Source: Peribacillus acanthi (GTDB lineage: Bacteria > Bacillota > Bacilli > Bacillales > DSM-1321). From it: DNA of 47,858 nt. The DNA is taken from contig NZ_QBBX01000001.1 in the NCBI RefSeq assembly GCF_003073175.1, positions 69,827 through 117,684 on the forward strand, written 5' to 3'. A model generated the notes under the pieces. It had not been told where the DNA came from. It searched no databases and was given only the letters and a program-made list of their open reading frames with translations. Below are positions 1-9,309 of the stretch, piece after piece; position 1 is the first letter of the stretch; each line of letters begins with the position of its first letter. Made by a program: the position numbers and the translations under genes.

Positions 1-1420
1 CCATTTCAATGACACGAACCCCAGATGTCCCAAGGGCTAACGATGGGTTCTTCTTCATTTTTGAAGTTATACCAAACGTTTTTGTAGTATTGATTAACGC
101 TTCCTCACCCATAAACAAATGGGTTTTCACTGCATAAATGTTATCCGACAAGGCAATTGCCTGTGCCATCGTAATTTCACCATCGGCATACTGGTGGTTG
201 AAATTACGTGGTGCATAAGAGGCTCTCCCATCATCAAAGGTAAAGGTTGTGGCCTCACTTCTTAATGTCGTAGAAGGGGTGAACCCGTGCTCTAGAGCAG
301 TGTAATATAATAATGGCTTTATTGTTGATCCAGGTTGGCGAATGGCTTGTGTAGCCCGATTAAATGGACTTTTACTGTAATCTTTTCCTCCGACCAAAGC
401 TTTGACCTCACCCGTTTTAGGATCCATTGCTACAAGAGCACCTTGTATGTCCGATGAGTTTGAAATGATGGATGCAAAAGATTTCTCAGCTTGAGCTTGA
501 TATTCTAAATTGAGTGTGGTGTATACCTTCAAACCACCAAGTTCAATCGTTTTTTCATCCAAACCTAAGTCAGTTTTTAAAGTTAGCTTTACAGCATCTT
601 GAAAATAGGGTGCAACTTTTTCCTTCACGGTCACATGTTGTCCAGTCAATACGATGTTTTCTTGGACCGCTTGCTCCATTTGCTTTTTGGTAATAAGTCC
701 CACCTCTTGAAGTGAACGAAGAACAATTTTTTGACGAGACTTAGCGTGGTCCATCGACATAAAAGGCGAATACCTAGATGGACCTTTTGGAACCCCTGCC
801 AACATACTCGCTTCAGCAAGTGTCAAATCCTTAGCATCCTTGCCAAAATAATAAAGACTAGCTGCCTGTACACCGTAGGCTCCATGACCGAAATAAATCG
901 TATTTAAATACCCTTCAAGAATTTGTTCCTTCGAGTAATTCATTTCAATTCGGATTGTGTAGAGTGCTTCATTTATTTTTCTTTTCCACGTCTTATCATG
1001 TTCGAGAAAAAGATTTCGTGCGTATTGTTGCGTGATTGTACTTGCACCTTGGACCTTAGACATGGCTTTAATATCAGCAAGTACTGCACCAGCAATCCTT
1101 CTTAAATCAAATCCACCATGTTTATAAAATTTACGGTCTTCCACCGAAATGGCAGAATCGACTAAATGGGGAGAAATCTCATCTAGCGTAACCCAATATC
1201 GTTTTTGCCCACTATGTGATTCCCCGATGATTGATCCATCGCTGCTGTAATACAAAGAAGACTGCGGAACAGCGAGTGGTGGTGCACCGAGTATTTTAGC
1301 GTATACAAGAATTGATCCATAGATGATGGAAGCAATAATGATTCCCATCAAAAGAAGGATGATTCCTGCACGCATGTACTTTGCCGATTTCTTAAATCTT
1401 TGACGAGCCATTACTTCCAA
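1..1420 (-). CDS. pbpG: Class A penicillin-binding protein (PbpG-like), C-terminus beyond window
   Basis: Bifunctional peptidoglycan synthase: glycosyltransferase plus transpeptidase, anchored in the membrane and acting outside it. About 473 residues are visible and the C-terminus runs off the left edge. An N-terminal membrane anchor lies at about residues 15-40. The GT51 domain shows EDRKFYKHGG and QGASTITQQYARN. The transpeptidase domain shows the active-site SxxK motif as PGSTIKP (about residue 365) and SxN as SDN (about residue 423); the KTG motif is outside the window. The start is taken as the TTG at 1420 because GGGGGTGG lies five bases upstream; the ATG at 1411 sits too far from it and the ATG at 1435 has no ribosome site. 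Divergent from speE, as pbpG (ywhE) is in B. subtilis, where the protein serves spore peptidoglycan synthesis. The subfamily call leans on synteny. Confidence 0.88.
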   Translation of the reverse strand, partial: MEVMARQRFKKSAKYMRAGIILLLMGIIIASIIYGSILVYAKILGAPPLAVPQSSLYYSSDGSIIGESHSGQKRYWVTLDEISPHLVDSAISVEDRKFYKHGGFDLRRIAGAVLADIKAMSKVQGASTITQQYARNLFLEHDKTWKRKINEALYTIRIEMNYSKEQILEGYLNTIYFGHGAYGVQAASLYYFGKDAKDLTLAEASMLAGVPKGPSRYSPFMSMDHAKSRQKIVLRSLQEVGLITKKQMEQAVQENIVLTGQHVTVKEKVAPYFQDAVKLTLKTDLGLDEKTIELGGLKVYTTLNLEYQAQAEKSFASIISNSSDIQGALVAMDPKTGEVKALVGGKDYSKSPFNRATQAIRQPGSTIKPLLYYTALEHGFTPSTTLRSEATTFTFDDGRASYAPRNFNHQYADGEITMAQAIALSDNIYAVKTHLFMGEEALINTTKTFGITSKMKKNPSLALGTSGVRVIEM

Positions 1421-1989
1421 TGTTTCCACCCCCATTACAGAGTTCATCCAAAAATGTGTATTAACCATTATGAAAAAACATCCGCCATTTTAAACATGGA
1501 ATGGAAACTTTCTTATCAATAGGAGAAGGAAGTAAGAGAAACTAAGTAATATGGTGAGAGAATATGTAAGCTCCTTATAAGAAATACAAAATTTTTCTTG
1601 CATTTTTTCTGCATTGTTCTATACTTTTTTTTGTGCATAAAAAAGTATAGATTTAAACCACAAACCCGGACACCTTTCCAAAGGGAATGGCTGTACCGAG
1701 TTTTTTTATACTTTAAGAATGTAAAAATTGACAGCAAAGATGTAAATCAACGTAGTGGCCAATTTTAGGATTAAAGTATAAGTGCAACTAGGTATTTATC
1801 AAAGCTTAGTCAAGACGCTAGCCAAGTTTTCTATAATGGAATGGTTTTTTTACGTTTTTTTGTTTTGATACAACCTAGTTAGGGGACGTTAATAGCATGT
1901 GGTTAAAATGCAAACTCCCTTCTAGATAACAAGGCGCAAACAGTTAGACAAACCTATAAAATATTGAAATAAGAGAGGAAGCGATTACG
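1421..1989. other. Divergent intergenic region pbpG / speE
   Basis: 570-base AT-rich gap between two divergent genes. It contains the inverted repeat listed at 1618-1651, and around 1664-1706 a weak imperfect hairpin (CTTTCC/AAAGGG at its tip) followed by seven T. An open frame at 1516-1737 on the minus strand has no ribosome site and low-complexity composition, so it is not called. No clear SigA promoter was found. Confidence 0.5.
1618..1651. repeat. Perfect 13-bp inverted repeat
   Basis: Arms TCTATACTTTTTT (1618-1630) and AAAAAAGTATAGA (1639-1651) flank an 8-base loop, TTGTGCAT. Because one arm ends in A and the other in T, the structure could act as a bidirectional terminator or a cruciform or operator. 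No transcript is known to end here, since both neighbours are transcribed away from it. Confidence 0.75.
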
Positions 1990-2817
1990 ATGGGACTTTG
2001 GTTTACTGAAAAACAAACGGAGAACTTCGGTATTACAATGAAAGTGAATCGCACTTTACATACAGAACAAACGGACTTCCAAAAGCTAGACATGGTTGAA
2101 ACGGAAGAATGGGGAACAATGCTTCTGTTAGATGATATGGTTATGACCTCTGATAAGGATGAGTTTGTTTATCATGAAATGGTTGCACACGTACCTTTAT
2201 TCACACATCCAAATCCTGAGCATGTACTAGTAGTAGGTGGCGGAGACGGCGGAGTAATCCGTGAAGTGTTAAAGCACCCAAGTGTAAAAAAAGCAACTTT
2301 AGTTGAAATCGATGGCAAAGTAATCGAATACTCTAAAAAGTATCTACCAGCAATTGCAGGTATGCTTGAAGATGAGCGTGTAGATGTACAAGTTGACGAT
2401 GGTTTCTTACATATCGCGACTGCTGAAAACAAATACGATGTAATCATGGTTGACTCTACAGAACCAGTTGGACCTGCAGTTAACCTATTTACGAAAGGTT
2501 TCTATGCTGGAATTTCCAAAGCATTGAAAGAAGATGGAATTTTCGTTGCTCAATCGGACAACCCTTGGTTCAAAGCGGATCTAATTCGCCAAGTACAAAA
2601 GGATGTTAAGGAAATCTTCCCTATCACTCGTTTATACATTGCGAACATCCCAACTTATCCAAGTGGAATGTGGTGCTTCACACTAGGTTCTAAAAAGCAT
2701 GATCCACTTGAAGTAAGTGAAGAGCGTTTCCACGAAATCGAAACAAAATACTATACAAAAGAACTTCACAAAGCGGCTTTTGTATTGCCTAAATTTGTTG
2801 GCGATTTAACAAAATAA
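1990..2817 (+). CDS. speE: Spermidine synthase
   Basis: Transfers an aminopropyl group from decarboxylated S-adenosylmethionine to putrescine, giving spermidine in the cytoplasm. The 275 residues match the family length. The N-terminal beta domain is followed by a Rossmann-like fold with the nucleotide-binding VVGGGDGG (about residues 81-88), the acidic [10 protein letters not shown], and the catalytic-Asp segment [10 protein letters not shown]. Ribosome site AGAGAGGAAG precedes the ATG. A strong terminator follows, yet speB lies 280 bp downstream on the same strand; the two encode consecutive steps, since agmatinase supplies putrescine. Confidence 0.97.
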   Translation: MGLWFTEKQTENFGITMKVNRTLHTEQTDFQKLDMVETEEWGTMLLLDDMVMTSDKDEFVYHEMVAHVPLFTHPNPEHVLVVGGGDGGVIREVLKHPSVKKATLVEIDGKVIEYSKKYLPAIAGMLEDERVDVQVDDGFLHIATAENKYDVIMVDSTEPVGPAVNLFTKGFYAGISKALKEDGIFVAQSDNPWFKADLIRQVQKDVKEIFPITRLYIANIPTYPSGMWCFTLGSKKHDPLEVSEERFHEIETKYYTKELHKAAFVLPKFVGDLTK

Positions 2818-2832
2818 TCAGATGCTTAACTA

Positions 2833-2877
2833 AGCGGCTGAAATGACGCGAGAATGCTTTGTTTCAGCCGCTTTTTT
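2833..2877 (+). terminator. Intrinsic terminator of speE
   Basis: 11-bp perfect stem AGCGGCTGAAA/TTTCAGCCGCT, loop of 18 bases, followed by five T. Confidence 0.9.
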
Positions 2878-2914
2878 AGCGAATAGTCTGAGATATAGTC
2901 CATAGTTGAATTTA

Positions 2915-3042
2915 TGCTGTTTGTTGATGGTGTGGAAGACACTTGCTTGACTTGGATTAGCGTTACTATCGAGACCCTTCGAGCACTAGCGACCAAAAGG
3001 CTCAGCGAACGCCCAAGCGTTAGAAAAGGAAATCAACAGGCA
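2915..3042. repeat. Divergent copy of a palindromic interspersed repeat
   Basis: The ends are complementary (GTTTGTTGAT near 2919 and GGAAATCAACAGG near 3028-3040). The interior keeps landmarks of the element listed at 16342-16472: GAGACCC, then AAGGCTC, and the ATCAAC right end. It is strongly diverged, so homology rests on these landmarks and overall palindromic layout. Confidence 0.45.
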
Positions 3043-3098
3043 AAATTAACAGAGTCAAAGAATCAGAAATTTATTTATACATAAGAGGAGGCAACCCC

Positions 3099-3977
3099 AT
3101 GCGATTTGATGAAGCATATTCAGGAAATGTATTTATTAAGAGTCATCAAAACTTTGAAGAAGCAGAAGCGGTGCTTTACGGAATGCCAATGGATTGGACA
3201 GTAAGCTACCGTCCAGGTTCTCGTTTCGGTCCTACACGTATTCGTGAAGTATCGATTGGTCTTGAGGAATATAGTGCATATTTAGACCGTGAATTAGAAG
3301 ATGTGAAATACTTTGACGCAGGTGATATCCCTCTTCCTTTTGGAAATGCTCAAAAGAGCTTGGATATGATTGAAGACTTTGTAGATAAAGTATTAGCTGA
3401 AGATAAATTCCCAATTGGTATGGGAGGGGAGCACTTAGTTTCATGGCCGGTTATGAAGGCAATGGCTAAGAAATACCCTGACTTGGCAATTATCCATATG
3501 GACGCTCATACAGATCTTCGTGAAAACTATGAAGGCGAGCCATTATCACACTCAACTCCAATTCGTAAGATTGCTGAACATATTGGACCCAATAATGTGT
3601 ACTCCTTTGGAATCCGTTCTGGAATGAAAGAAGAGTTCCAATGGGCAAAAGAAAATGGCATGCACATTTCCAAGTTTGAAGTGTTAGAGCCTTTAAAAGA
3701 AATCCTTCCTACATTAGCAGGACGCCCTGTTTATGTAACGATTGATATCGATGTTTTAGATCCTGCCCATGCACCAGGAACTGGAACAGTGGATTGCGGT
3801 GGAATCACTTCTAAAGAATTACTAGCTTCTATTCATGAAATTGCTAAATCTGATATTCGTGTTGTAGGCTGTGATTTAGTAGAGGTAGCACCAATCTATG
3901 ATGTATCAGAGCAAACTGCAAACACTGCTAGTAAGCTGATTCGTGAAATGATCTTAGGATGGGTACAAAAGCGTTAA
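3099..3977 (+). CDS. speB: Agmatinase
   Basis: Hydrolyses agmatine to putrescine and urea; a binuclear-manganese enzyme of the ureohydrolase (arginase) family. The 292 residues are full length. Metal ligands are visible in GGEHLVSW, IHMDAHTDLR and TIDIDVLDPAHAPGTGT, the last being the family signature that carries two metal-binding aspartates. Ribosome site AGAGGAGG precedes the ATG. It follows speE, so agmatine would be converted to putrescine and then spermidine. A long complex terminator follows. Confidence 0.97.
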   Translation: MRFDEAYSGNVFIKSHQNFEEAEAVLYGMPMDWTVSYRPGSRFGPTRIREVSIGLEEYSAYLDRELEDVKYFDAGDIPLPFGNAQKSLDMIEDFVDKVLAEDKFPIGMGGEHLVSWPVMKAMAKKYPDLAIIHMDAHTDLRENYEGEPLSHSTPIRKIAEHIGPNNVYSFGIRSGMKEEFQWAKENGMHISKFEVLEPLKEILPTLAGRPVYVTIDIDVLDPAHAPGTGTVDCGGITSKELLASIHEIAKSDIRVVGCDLVEVAPIYDVSEQTANTASKLIREMILGWVQKR

Positions 3978-3995
3978 TCTAAGAGCCCGTTTTTA

Positions 3996-4110
3996 AAAGA
4001 GGGTGACTCCTAATTAAGTGTCAGACTCCGCATTTTGAAATAGTTTGTTTATGAACAATCTATTTCATGTGTCGGAAAGACTCTTAAGGGGCACCCTCTT
4101 TGCGCTTTTT
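3996..4110 (+). terminator. Large two-tier terminator after speB
   Basis: Outer 10-bp stem AAAGAGGGTG (3996-4005) / CACCCTCTTT (4092-4101), then GCGCTTTTT. Inside lies a second perfect stem TGAAATAG (4036-4043) / CTATTTCA (4060-4067), extended by TTGTT/AACAA. The total fold is unusually long for a simple terminator. Confidence 0.75.
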
Positions 4111-4189
4111 CAATGGTTGAAACTTCAGTACAGAATCTTTATACTAAGTTAATTAAGCAATTAGTCCGGAATTAAGGATGTGTAATACA

Positions 4190-4627
4190 ATGTCTGAACA
4201 AAAAGATGTGAAAGTCACACTTAAAACCGTGATTTCCAGCGGGAATGAAAAAGAAGAATACGAATTTATCACCTTTGGCACTGCACAAACTAAAGGGGAA
4301 ACTCTTTACCTGCAGTATGATGAAATTCAAGACGACAATCAGGAAAGAATTCAAACTGTCGTTAAATGGAATGATGAAGAAGCGTTTATCATGAGGAAGG
4401 GTCCAGTCAAGATGCGTCAACGGTTCAGGCGCGATGTTGAAACGGTTGGTATATATGAAAGCCAATACGGATCCATGCAAATGTTAACCTATACAAACAA
4501 GATGGAGTATACATGGAATAATCTCGAAAAAGAAGGTATCATAAGTCTTATCTATGATTTGAACATGCAGGGAAACAAGATCGGTCAATATGAGATGACG
4601 ATATTATATAAGGAGGAGCAGAAGTAA
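4190..4627 (+). CDS. ywiB: DUF1934 family protein YwiB
   Basis: Small beta-rich cytoplasmic protein of unknown function, about 145 residues, recognised by similarity to B. subtilis YwiB (for example a [12 protein letters not shown] segment) and by position directly before argS. The stop codon overlaps the argS start by one base (TAATG), so the two are probably translationally coupled. The start at 4190 is preferred over the in-frame ATG at 4178 because AAGGATG (4174-4180) lies nine bases before it and overlaps the earlier ATG. The family is calycin-like; no catalytic residues can be pointed to. Confidence 0.85.
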   Translation: MSEQKDVKVTLKTVISSGNEKEEYEFITFGTAQTKGETLYLQYDEIQDDNQERIQTVVKWNDEEAFIMRKGPVKMRQRFRRDVETVGIYESQYGSMQMLTYTNKMEYTWNNLEKEGIISLIYDLNMQGNKIGQYEMTILYKEEQK

Positions 4628-6297
4628 TGAATATAGCGGCACAAGTTCAGGAAAATCTGAAACAAGCAATTAAAGAAGCTGTAATCAAAGCAAATCTAGC
4701 TACAGAAGATCAATTGCCTAATGTGATTTTAGAAACTCCAAAGGAAAAGGCACATGGGGACTATTCCACAAACATGGCCATGCAATTGACTAAAATTGCG
4801 AAGAAGGCACCAAAGATGATTGCAGAAGCTATCATTGAAAACTTTGATACTTCAAAAGCATCCATCGAAAAGATGGAAATCGCAGGACCTGGGTTCATTA
4901 ATTTTTACATGAATAATAGCTATCTGGCGAAACTAATCCCTACTATTCTAGAAGCAGGAGAGAAGTACGGAGAAAGCAAGTTTGGAAACGGTGAAAAAAT
5001 CCAAGTGGAGTTTGTATCAGCGAACCCAACTGGAGACCTGCATTTAGGTCATGCTCGTGGAGCGGCTGTTGGAGATTCTCTTTGCAACATCTTAGCGAAA
5101 GCTGGCTACGATGTATCTCGTGAATATTACATCAATGATGCAGGTAATCAAATCAACAATTTAGCTCTTTCAGTTGAAGCGCGTTATTTCCAAGCTCTTG
5201 GAATTGAAAAGGAAATGCCTGCAGATGGGTACCATGGTGATGACATTATTGGAATTGGGAAAACTCTTGCAGATGAGTACGGCGACAAGTTTGTCATGGA
5301 ACACGAAACAGTTCGTTTTGACTTCTTTAGAGAGTACGGCTTGAAGTATGAAATGGAGAAGCTGAAAAAGGACTTGGAAAACTTCCGTGTAGGCTTTGAT
5401 ATGTGGTATTCAGAGACATCTCTATACCACAATGGAAAAATAGATGCGGCCCTAGAAACATTAAAAGAAAGAGGCCATATTTACGAGGAAGATGGTGCGA
5501 CTTGGTTCCGTTCTACCGAGCTTGGAGACGATAAAAACCGTGTATTAATTAAACAAGACGGTTCTTATACGTATTTGACTCCAGACATCGCTTACCATAA
5601 AGATAAATTAGAGCGCGGTTTCGAAAAGCTAATCAATATTTGGGGAGCGGACCATCATGGTTACATCCCACGTATGAAAGCTGCCATCGAAGCGCTTGGC
5701 TACAATCGTGATCAATTAGAAGTAGAAATCATCCAGCTTGTTCATTTATATAAAGACGGCGAAAAAATGAAAATGAGTAAGCGTACAGGAAAAGCTGTGA
5801 CGATGCGTGACCTAATTGAAGAAGTAGGTCTTGATGCAACTCGTTACTTCTTTGCAATGAGAAGTGCTGACACTCACATGGATTTCGATTTGGACTTAGC
5901 AGTTTCACAATCCAATGAAAACCCAGTATTCTACGCACAATACGCACATGCACGTATTTGTAGCATCCTTCGTCAAGGCGCGGAGCAAGGCATCAATTTT
6001 GACGGAGAGCTAGACTTAAGCCAAATCTCTGCACAAAAAGAAATGGATGTCCTGAAAAAGCTAGGGGAATTCCCTCAAGCCATTGCAGAGGCAGCAGAAA
6101 AACGTCTGCCTCACCGTATTTCTAACTATATCTTTGACCTAGCGTCTACTTTCCACAGCTTCTATGGAGCAGAAAAAGTACTAGATGTAGATAACATGGA
6201 ACGTACGAAAGCAAGACTTGCATTAATCAAAGCTGTACAAATTACATTGAAAAACGCTTTAGCTCTAATTGGAGTTACAGCACCGGAAAAAATGTAA
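4627..6297 (+). CDS. argS: Arginyl-tRNA synthetase
   Basis: Charges tRNA-Arg with arginine. Class I synthetase of 556 residues: N-terminal additional domain (residues 1-110), Rossmann catalytic fold with the HIGH-type motif HLGH (about residue 139), the KMSK-type motif KMSKR (about residue 380), and a C-terminal DALR anticodon-binding domain (about residues 430-556) whose PEKM end is typical. Overlaps ywiB by one base, with GGAGGAGCAG as ribosome site. No T-box leader is seen upstream. A strong terminator follows. Confidence 0.98.
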   Translation: MNIAAQVQENLKQAIKEAVIKANLATEDQLPNVILETPKEKAHGDYSTNMAMQLTKIAKKAPKMIAEAIIENFDTSKASIEKMEIAGPGFINFYMNNSYLAKLIPTILEAGEKYGESKFGNGEKIQVEFVSANPTGDLHLGHARGAAVGDSLCNILAKAGYDVSREYYINDAGNQINNLALSVEARYFQALGIEKEMPADGYHGDDIIGIGKTLADEYGDKFVMEHETVRFDFFREYGLKYEMEKLKKDLENFRVGFDMWYSETSLYHNGKIDAALETLKERGHIYEEDGATWFRSTELGDDKNRVLIKQDGSYTYLTPDIAYHKDKLERGFEKLINIWGADHHGYIPRMKAAIEALGYNRDQLEVEIIQLVHLYKDGEKMKMSKRTGKAVTMRDLIEEVGLDATRYFFAMRSADTHMDFDLDLAVSQSNENPVFYAQYAHARICSILRQGAEQGINFDGELDLSQISAQKEMDVLKKLGEFPQAIAEAAEKRLPHRISNYIFDLASTFHSFYGAEKVLDVDNMERTKARLALIKAVQITLKNALALIGVTAPEKM

Positions 6298-6308
6298 TAT
6301 GTGTCGTG

Positions 6309-6344
6309 AAAAAACCTGGAGGATGGGTCCTCCAGGTTTTTTGT
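6309..6344 (+). terminator. Intrinsic terminator of argS
   Basis: Perfect 15-base arms AAAAAACCTGGAGGA / TCCTCCAGGTTTTTT with a TGGG loop; the A-tract also makes it usable from the opposite strand. Confidence 0.93.
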
Positions 6345-6357
6345 GTGTTGAGATTTT

Positions 6358-6442
6358 GGTGGTTCGGTAATATCTGGTGCTGTTTCGATAAAAAATGTGG
6401 TCCGTTCGGTAATATATACTCCTAGTTCGGTAATATCCAAAA
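6358..6442. repeat. Mini-array of TTCGGTAA-type direct repeats (4 units)
   Basis: Four units about 20-22 bp apart with cores TTCGGTAATA, TTTCGATAAAA, TTCGGTAATA and TTCGGTAATA. The second unit resembles monomer 18 of the large array at 42.66 kb across all 22 bases with about three differences, so the two arrays are the same family 36 kb apart. Placed just after the argS terminator. Confidence 0.8.
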
Positions 6443-6504
6443 ATAAATCTGATGTATAAGCAAATAAGTCCTACACTTTTTCTTTTTATCATGCATTCCC
6501 GACT

Positions 6505-6685
6505 GGATACCCGTCACTCCGCCCCAGATACCATTCACTTTCAATGGAATTACCCTTCGCTTTTGAAATTTTACCCTTCACTTTTTATGAAATCTACAAA
6601 AATACTCTTCACATAGCCTACGTTATCCACGTTCTATCGCTATTACCTTTCAGACATCACGAGTAACCCTTCACTTTTTTCCGTA
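6505..6685. repeat. Degenerate array of TACCCTTCAC-type repeats (about 8 units)
   Basis: Cores TACCCGTCAC (6508), TACCATTCAC (6529), TACCCTTCGC (6551), TACCCTTCAC (6572), TACTCTTCAC (6603), a weak unit near 6624, TACCTTTCAG (6644) and AACCCTTCAC (6665). Spacing is 20-22 bp except for one gap of 31. Cores are followed by T-runs. It shares the gap between convergent argS and uvsE with the mini-array at 6358. Confidence 0.7.
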
Positions 6686-6772
6686 TTCCAATCTGTTTCC
6701 ACAAAATTTTCTTTCCACCTACTAAATATCAACAGAGGTTTCCACATTTGTTGAAGCCAGCCTAATTTCCTT

Positions 6773-6808
6773 CTAAAAAAAATGATGCCCATCAAAAGGC
6801 ATCATTTT
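6773..6808 (-). terminator. Intrinsic terminator of uvsE
   Basis: On the minus strand: AAAATGATGCC, 8-base loop, GGCATCATTTT extending into a T-run. Confidence 0.85.
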
Positions 6809-6810
6809 CA

Positions 6811-7767
6811 TCAATTAATCTCCAAGACTCCGCCACTGATTCGTTTAATCCCACGTTGCTTAGACAAATCTTCAATCAACTGCAGCATCGCTTGGTCTTT
6901 GCGCTTTGCTTCAATCATAAAATCAACATCCTGGCCAATACTCTTAATCAATTTCATCAAAGGGGCCAAAAACAAGGGATCTACAAGGTCAGAATGTGAA
7001 CGGAATTCTTTTTCTCCTTTAGGTGAGGAGATATGGATTTTAGGAGGAATACCAGTTCTCTCCCAGGTTTTAAAGGTAGCAGGCAGCAAGTCACCTAAAT
7101 TAGTCTCACATAGATTAGCCATATGATGATGATAGTCAAAAACAAAAGGGATGTCCTCACGTAAGCAGACATTCAATGTTTCCTCTGTCGTGTAGGTTTT
7201 ATCATCATTTTCAAGTGTCATTTGCTGTTTAATCTCTGTAGGTAGCATTTTTATATTTTCGTGAAAACGCTCAAGGGAGGAGGCTTTATCGCCGTAAGCT
7301 CCTCCAACATGGATATTGATGTAAGAGGATTCATGAACTCCCATTGCTTTCAACATGTTGTAATGGTATTCCATATCTGATACGGAATTTACCGTGATCG
7401 TTTCTTTTGGACTCGTGAAAAGAGTGAACTGATTCGGATGAAAACTGACTCTGAGATTATGGATTTGCACAATCTCTCCAAGTTCCTCCCATTCGCGTTT
7501 AAAAGGGGTGATGAAATCCCATTTTACTTCAGGGTGTGTGGCAAGAGGGACGATGGAACTGGACATTCGATATAGCTCAATTCCTTGAGCGACATTGTAA
7601 TAGAGAATTCGTAAGGTGGTGCGCAAGTTTGCTAGCGTCACTTCTTTTAATTTATCATCACGTTCTTCTTTTCCTAGTTGGGTATATCGTTTAAAGGTCA
7701 TCGTTCTAGCTGGAGTTGCCTCCCACAGGTTTAAAGCGTGGGAAACGTATCCGAAGCGGATTTTCAT
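6811..7767 (-). CDS. uvsE: UV damage endonuclease UvsE
   Basis: Nicks DNA immediately 5' of UV photoproducts and some other lesions, an alternative start to excision repair. About 318 residues with the UvdE TIM-barrel pattern: [10 protein letters not shown] at the N-terminus, [30 protein letters not shown] and FDYHHHMAN, which carry the His/Glu/Asp metal ligands. The ATG at 7767 is chosen because GAAGGAG sits six bases upstream; the TTG at 7782 lies within that ribosome site. The clsB stop is 17 bp upstream, so the two form an operon. Orthologue of B. subtilis ywjD. Confidence 0.93.
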   Translation of the reverse strand: MKIRFGYVSHALNLWEATPARTMTFKRYTQLGKEERDDKLKEVTLANLRTTLRILYYNVAQGIELYRMSSSIVPLATHPEVKWDFITPFKREWEELGEIVQIHNLRVSFHPNQFTLFTSPKETITVNSVSDMEYHYNMLKAMGVHESSYINIHVGGAYGDKASSLERFHENIKMLPTEIKQQMTLENDDKTYTTEETLNVCLREDIPFVFDYHHHMANLCETNLGDLLPATFKTWERTGIPPKIHISSPKGEKEFRSHSDLVDPLFLAPLMKLIKSIGQDVDFMIEAKRKDQAMLQLIEDLSKQRGIKRISGGVLEIN

Positions 7768-7784
7768 GGCGTTCTCCTTCAATT

Positions 7785-8990
7785 TTATAAAAAATGTGAG
7801 ATAAGTGTCCCGAGCTTTTCTTTAATGGATCGCATTACATTCGGCTCGTTTAGCATTTTAAGAGTTAATGGGGTACTGTTTTCAACATCCTTCTTTAATT
7901 CATCGTGCATATTTCGGATGCAGTCTTTGTCATAAATATAGCAATTCATTTCATGGTTCAGGAATAAACTGCGTTTATCAAAATTGGCAGTTCCTAAATC
8001 AAGCACTTCATGATCGATTAAAATGAACTTAGCATGGTAAAAGCCTTTGCGATATTGATGAACCTCCGCACCTTCCGTAAGTAACTTTCTGAAATAAGGG
8101 AAGGCTGCTTCTTTAACTAAAGCATGATCTGGATTATAAGGGACAAGGATGGTCAGCTTAATTCCTTTTCGTAATACTTCAATTAATTTTTGCATCAAAG
8201 CTTTACTAGGTATGAAATAAGGAGTTCCAATTACAACCTCTTTTTTAACGGTATCAAGAATCTGCAAATACTTTCTTTCAAGCAATACACCTTCAGTCGG
8301 GGCAAGTTGATGCTGACATTTTCCCTTTTCTAAAGCAGGGAAGTATGTCTCATCTTTTCTTAAATCTTGGTGGGTTGCATTAAACCAATCCGTTAAGAAT
8401 TCTTCCTGCAAATCCTGAACTCCTTCACCAGTCATCTTAATATGATAATCCCTCCAAGGACTAAGCTCAGGGTCTTGATCGATATATTCTTTGCCAATAT
8501 TGTAGCCACCTAGATAGGCAATTTTGCCATCAATAACGGTAATTTTTCTATGATTTCTTTCCTGTGATGAATAAAACAAATAAGGAAACTTAGGAACTTG
8601 GCAAAAAGAAAACGAAACTCCACTAGCCCTCATTTCCTTAATGATGCTTCGTTTGACTTTATAACTACCCATCCAGTCTAGCAATAATCGTACTTCTAGA
8701 CCCTGCTCTGCTTTCTTCTTTAGCAATTGAAGAAACTCTGTGCTCATTTTATCATCCTTGACGATGTAAAACAGAATGTGAATATGCTTTTTGGCAGAAC
8801 GAATTTCATCAAACATATCCTTAAATAGGGGGTTTCCATTAGAAAACAACTGAATATCGCTGTGTCGTTTAGGGTATTTTTTTTCTCTAAAATTCTGGAG
8901 ATGCTTTTTACGACCGAGTTTATAATCGGTGAAAAGCCAGATGGTCAAACAAAATAGAATTAGAAGAATAATTGCGACGAATTTAACCAT
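7785..8990 (-). CDS. clsB: Cardiolipin synthase-type phospholipase D protein (YwjE/ClsB)
   Basis: Probably condenses phosphatidylglycerol to cardiolipin at the membrane. 401 residues: one N-terminal membrane anchor (about residues 3-23), then two PLD domains with HKD motifs, [16 protein letters not shown] and [21 protein letters not shown]. Shorter than ClsA (about 480 residues) and with one rather than two N-terminal helices, matching YwjE/ClsB. Ribosome site AAGGGGG precedes the ATG. First gene of an operon with uvsE; a perfect palindrome (9036-9059) lies 46 bp upstream of the start. The exact lipid product is inferred from the family. Confidence 0.88.
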   Translation of the reverse strand: MVKFVAIILLILFCLTIWLFTDYKLGRKKHLQNFREKKYPKRHSDIQLFSNGNPLFKDMFDEIRSAKKHIHILFYIVKDDKMSTEFLQLLKKKAEQGLEVRLLLDWMGSYKVKRSIIKEMRASGVSFSFCQVPKFPYLFYSSQERNHRKITVIDGKIAYLGGYNIGKEYIDQDPELSPWRDYHIKMTGEGVQDLQEEFLTDWFNATHQDLRKDETYFPALEKGKCQHQLAPTEGVLLERKYLQILDTVKKEVVIGTPYFIPSKALMQKLIEVLRKGIKLTILVPYNPDHALVKEAAFPYFRKLLTEGAEVHQYRKGFYHAKFILIDHEVLDLGTANFDKRSLFLNHEMNCYIYDKDCIRNMHDELKKDVENSTPLTLKMLNEPNVMRSIKEKLGTLISHFL

Positions 8991-9035
8991 TTTTTCTTTC
9001 CCCCTTCACTTTTCCCGATTCATATAGTTTGCCTT

Positions 9036-9059
9036 AATAGGTTTGATATCAAACCTATT
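9036..9059. promoter_or_regulatory. Perfect 24-bp palindrome, candidate operator
   Basis: AATAGGTTTGAT followed by its exact reverse complement. The core TTTGATATCAAA resembles the TTTGAT-ATCAAA dyad recognised by MarR-family lipid regulators such as FabT. It lies 46 bp from the clsB start and about 105 bp before the fadF -35, so it is better placed for clsB-uvsE. The regulator assignment is inference. Confidence 0.6.
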
Positions 9060-9163
9060 CCCAAAAAAGAGAGCAATCAAGCGGAAAATAAAAAAATTTC
9101 CTACTATAACAAGGCATAAGCCCTAAGTAATGGGAAAATCCACTAAAGATGAAAATAAATTGG

Positions 9164-9191
9164 TTGACTGAATGCTCATTCATAATATAAT
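9164..9191 (+). promoter_or_regulatory. fadF promoter with overlapping FadR operator
   Basis: -35 TTGACT (9164-9169), 16-bp spacer, -10 TATAAT (9186-9191). TGACTGAATGCTCATTCA (9165-9182) matches the remembered B. subtilis FadR consensus TGAATGAnTAnTCATTCA at all but two specified positions and covers the -35 and most of the spacer, as expected for repression relieved by long-chain acyl-CoA. Confidence 0.85.
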
Positions 9192-9309
9192 GTAAGTAGG
9201 ACTAAAATTCTGAAAAATATAATTGTTTGGATTGTTTCGCATTTTTAAATTTATAGGTCTGTCGATTTTAGGGGCAGACACTATTCTTCACAGGAAAGGG
9301 GCATCAATT

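Noticed and set aside
923-1105. 60-codon open frame on the plus strand inside pbpG
   Set aside because: Shadow of the pbpG coding frame on the other strand.
1516-1737. 73-codon open frame on the minus strand
   Set aside because: No ribosome site, low-complexity AT-rich composition, and it spans a perfect inverted repeat.
9026-9036. MntR half-site AGTTTGCCTTA near the clsB start
   Set aside because: Only one half matches the remembered MntR operator; the other half diverges, and clsB-uvsE and fadF have no known manganese link.
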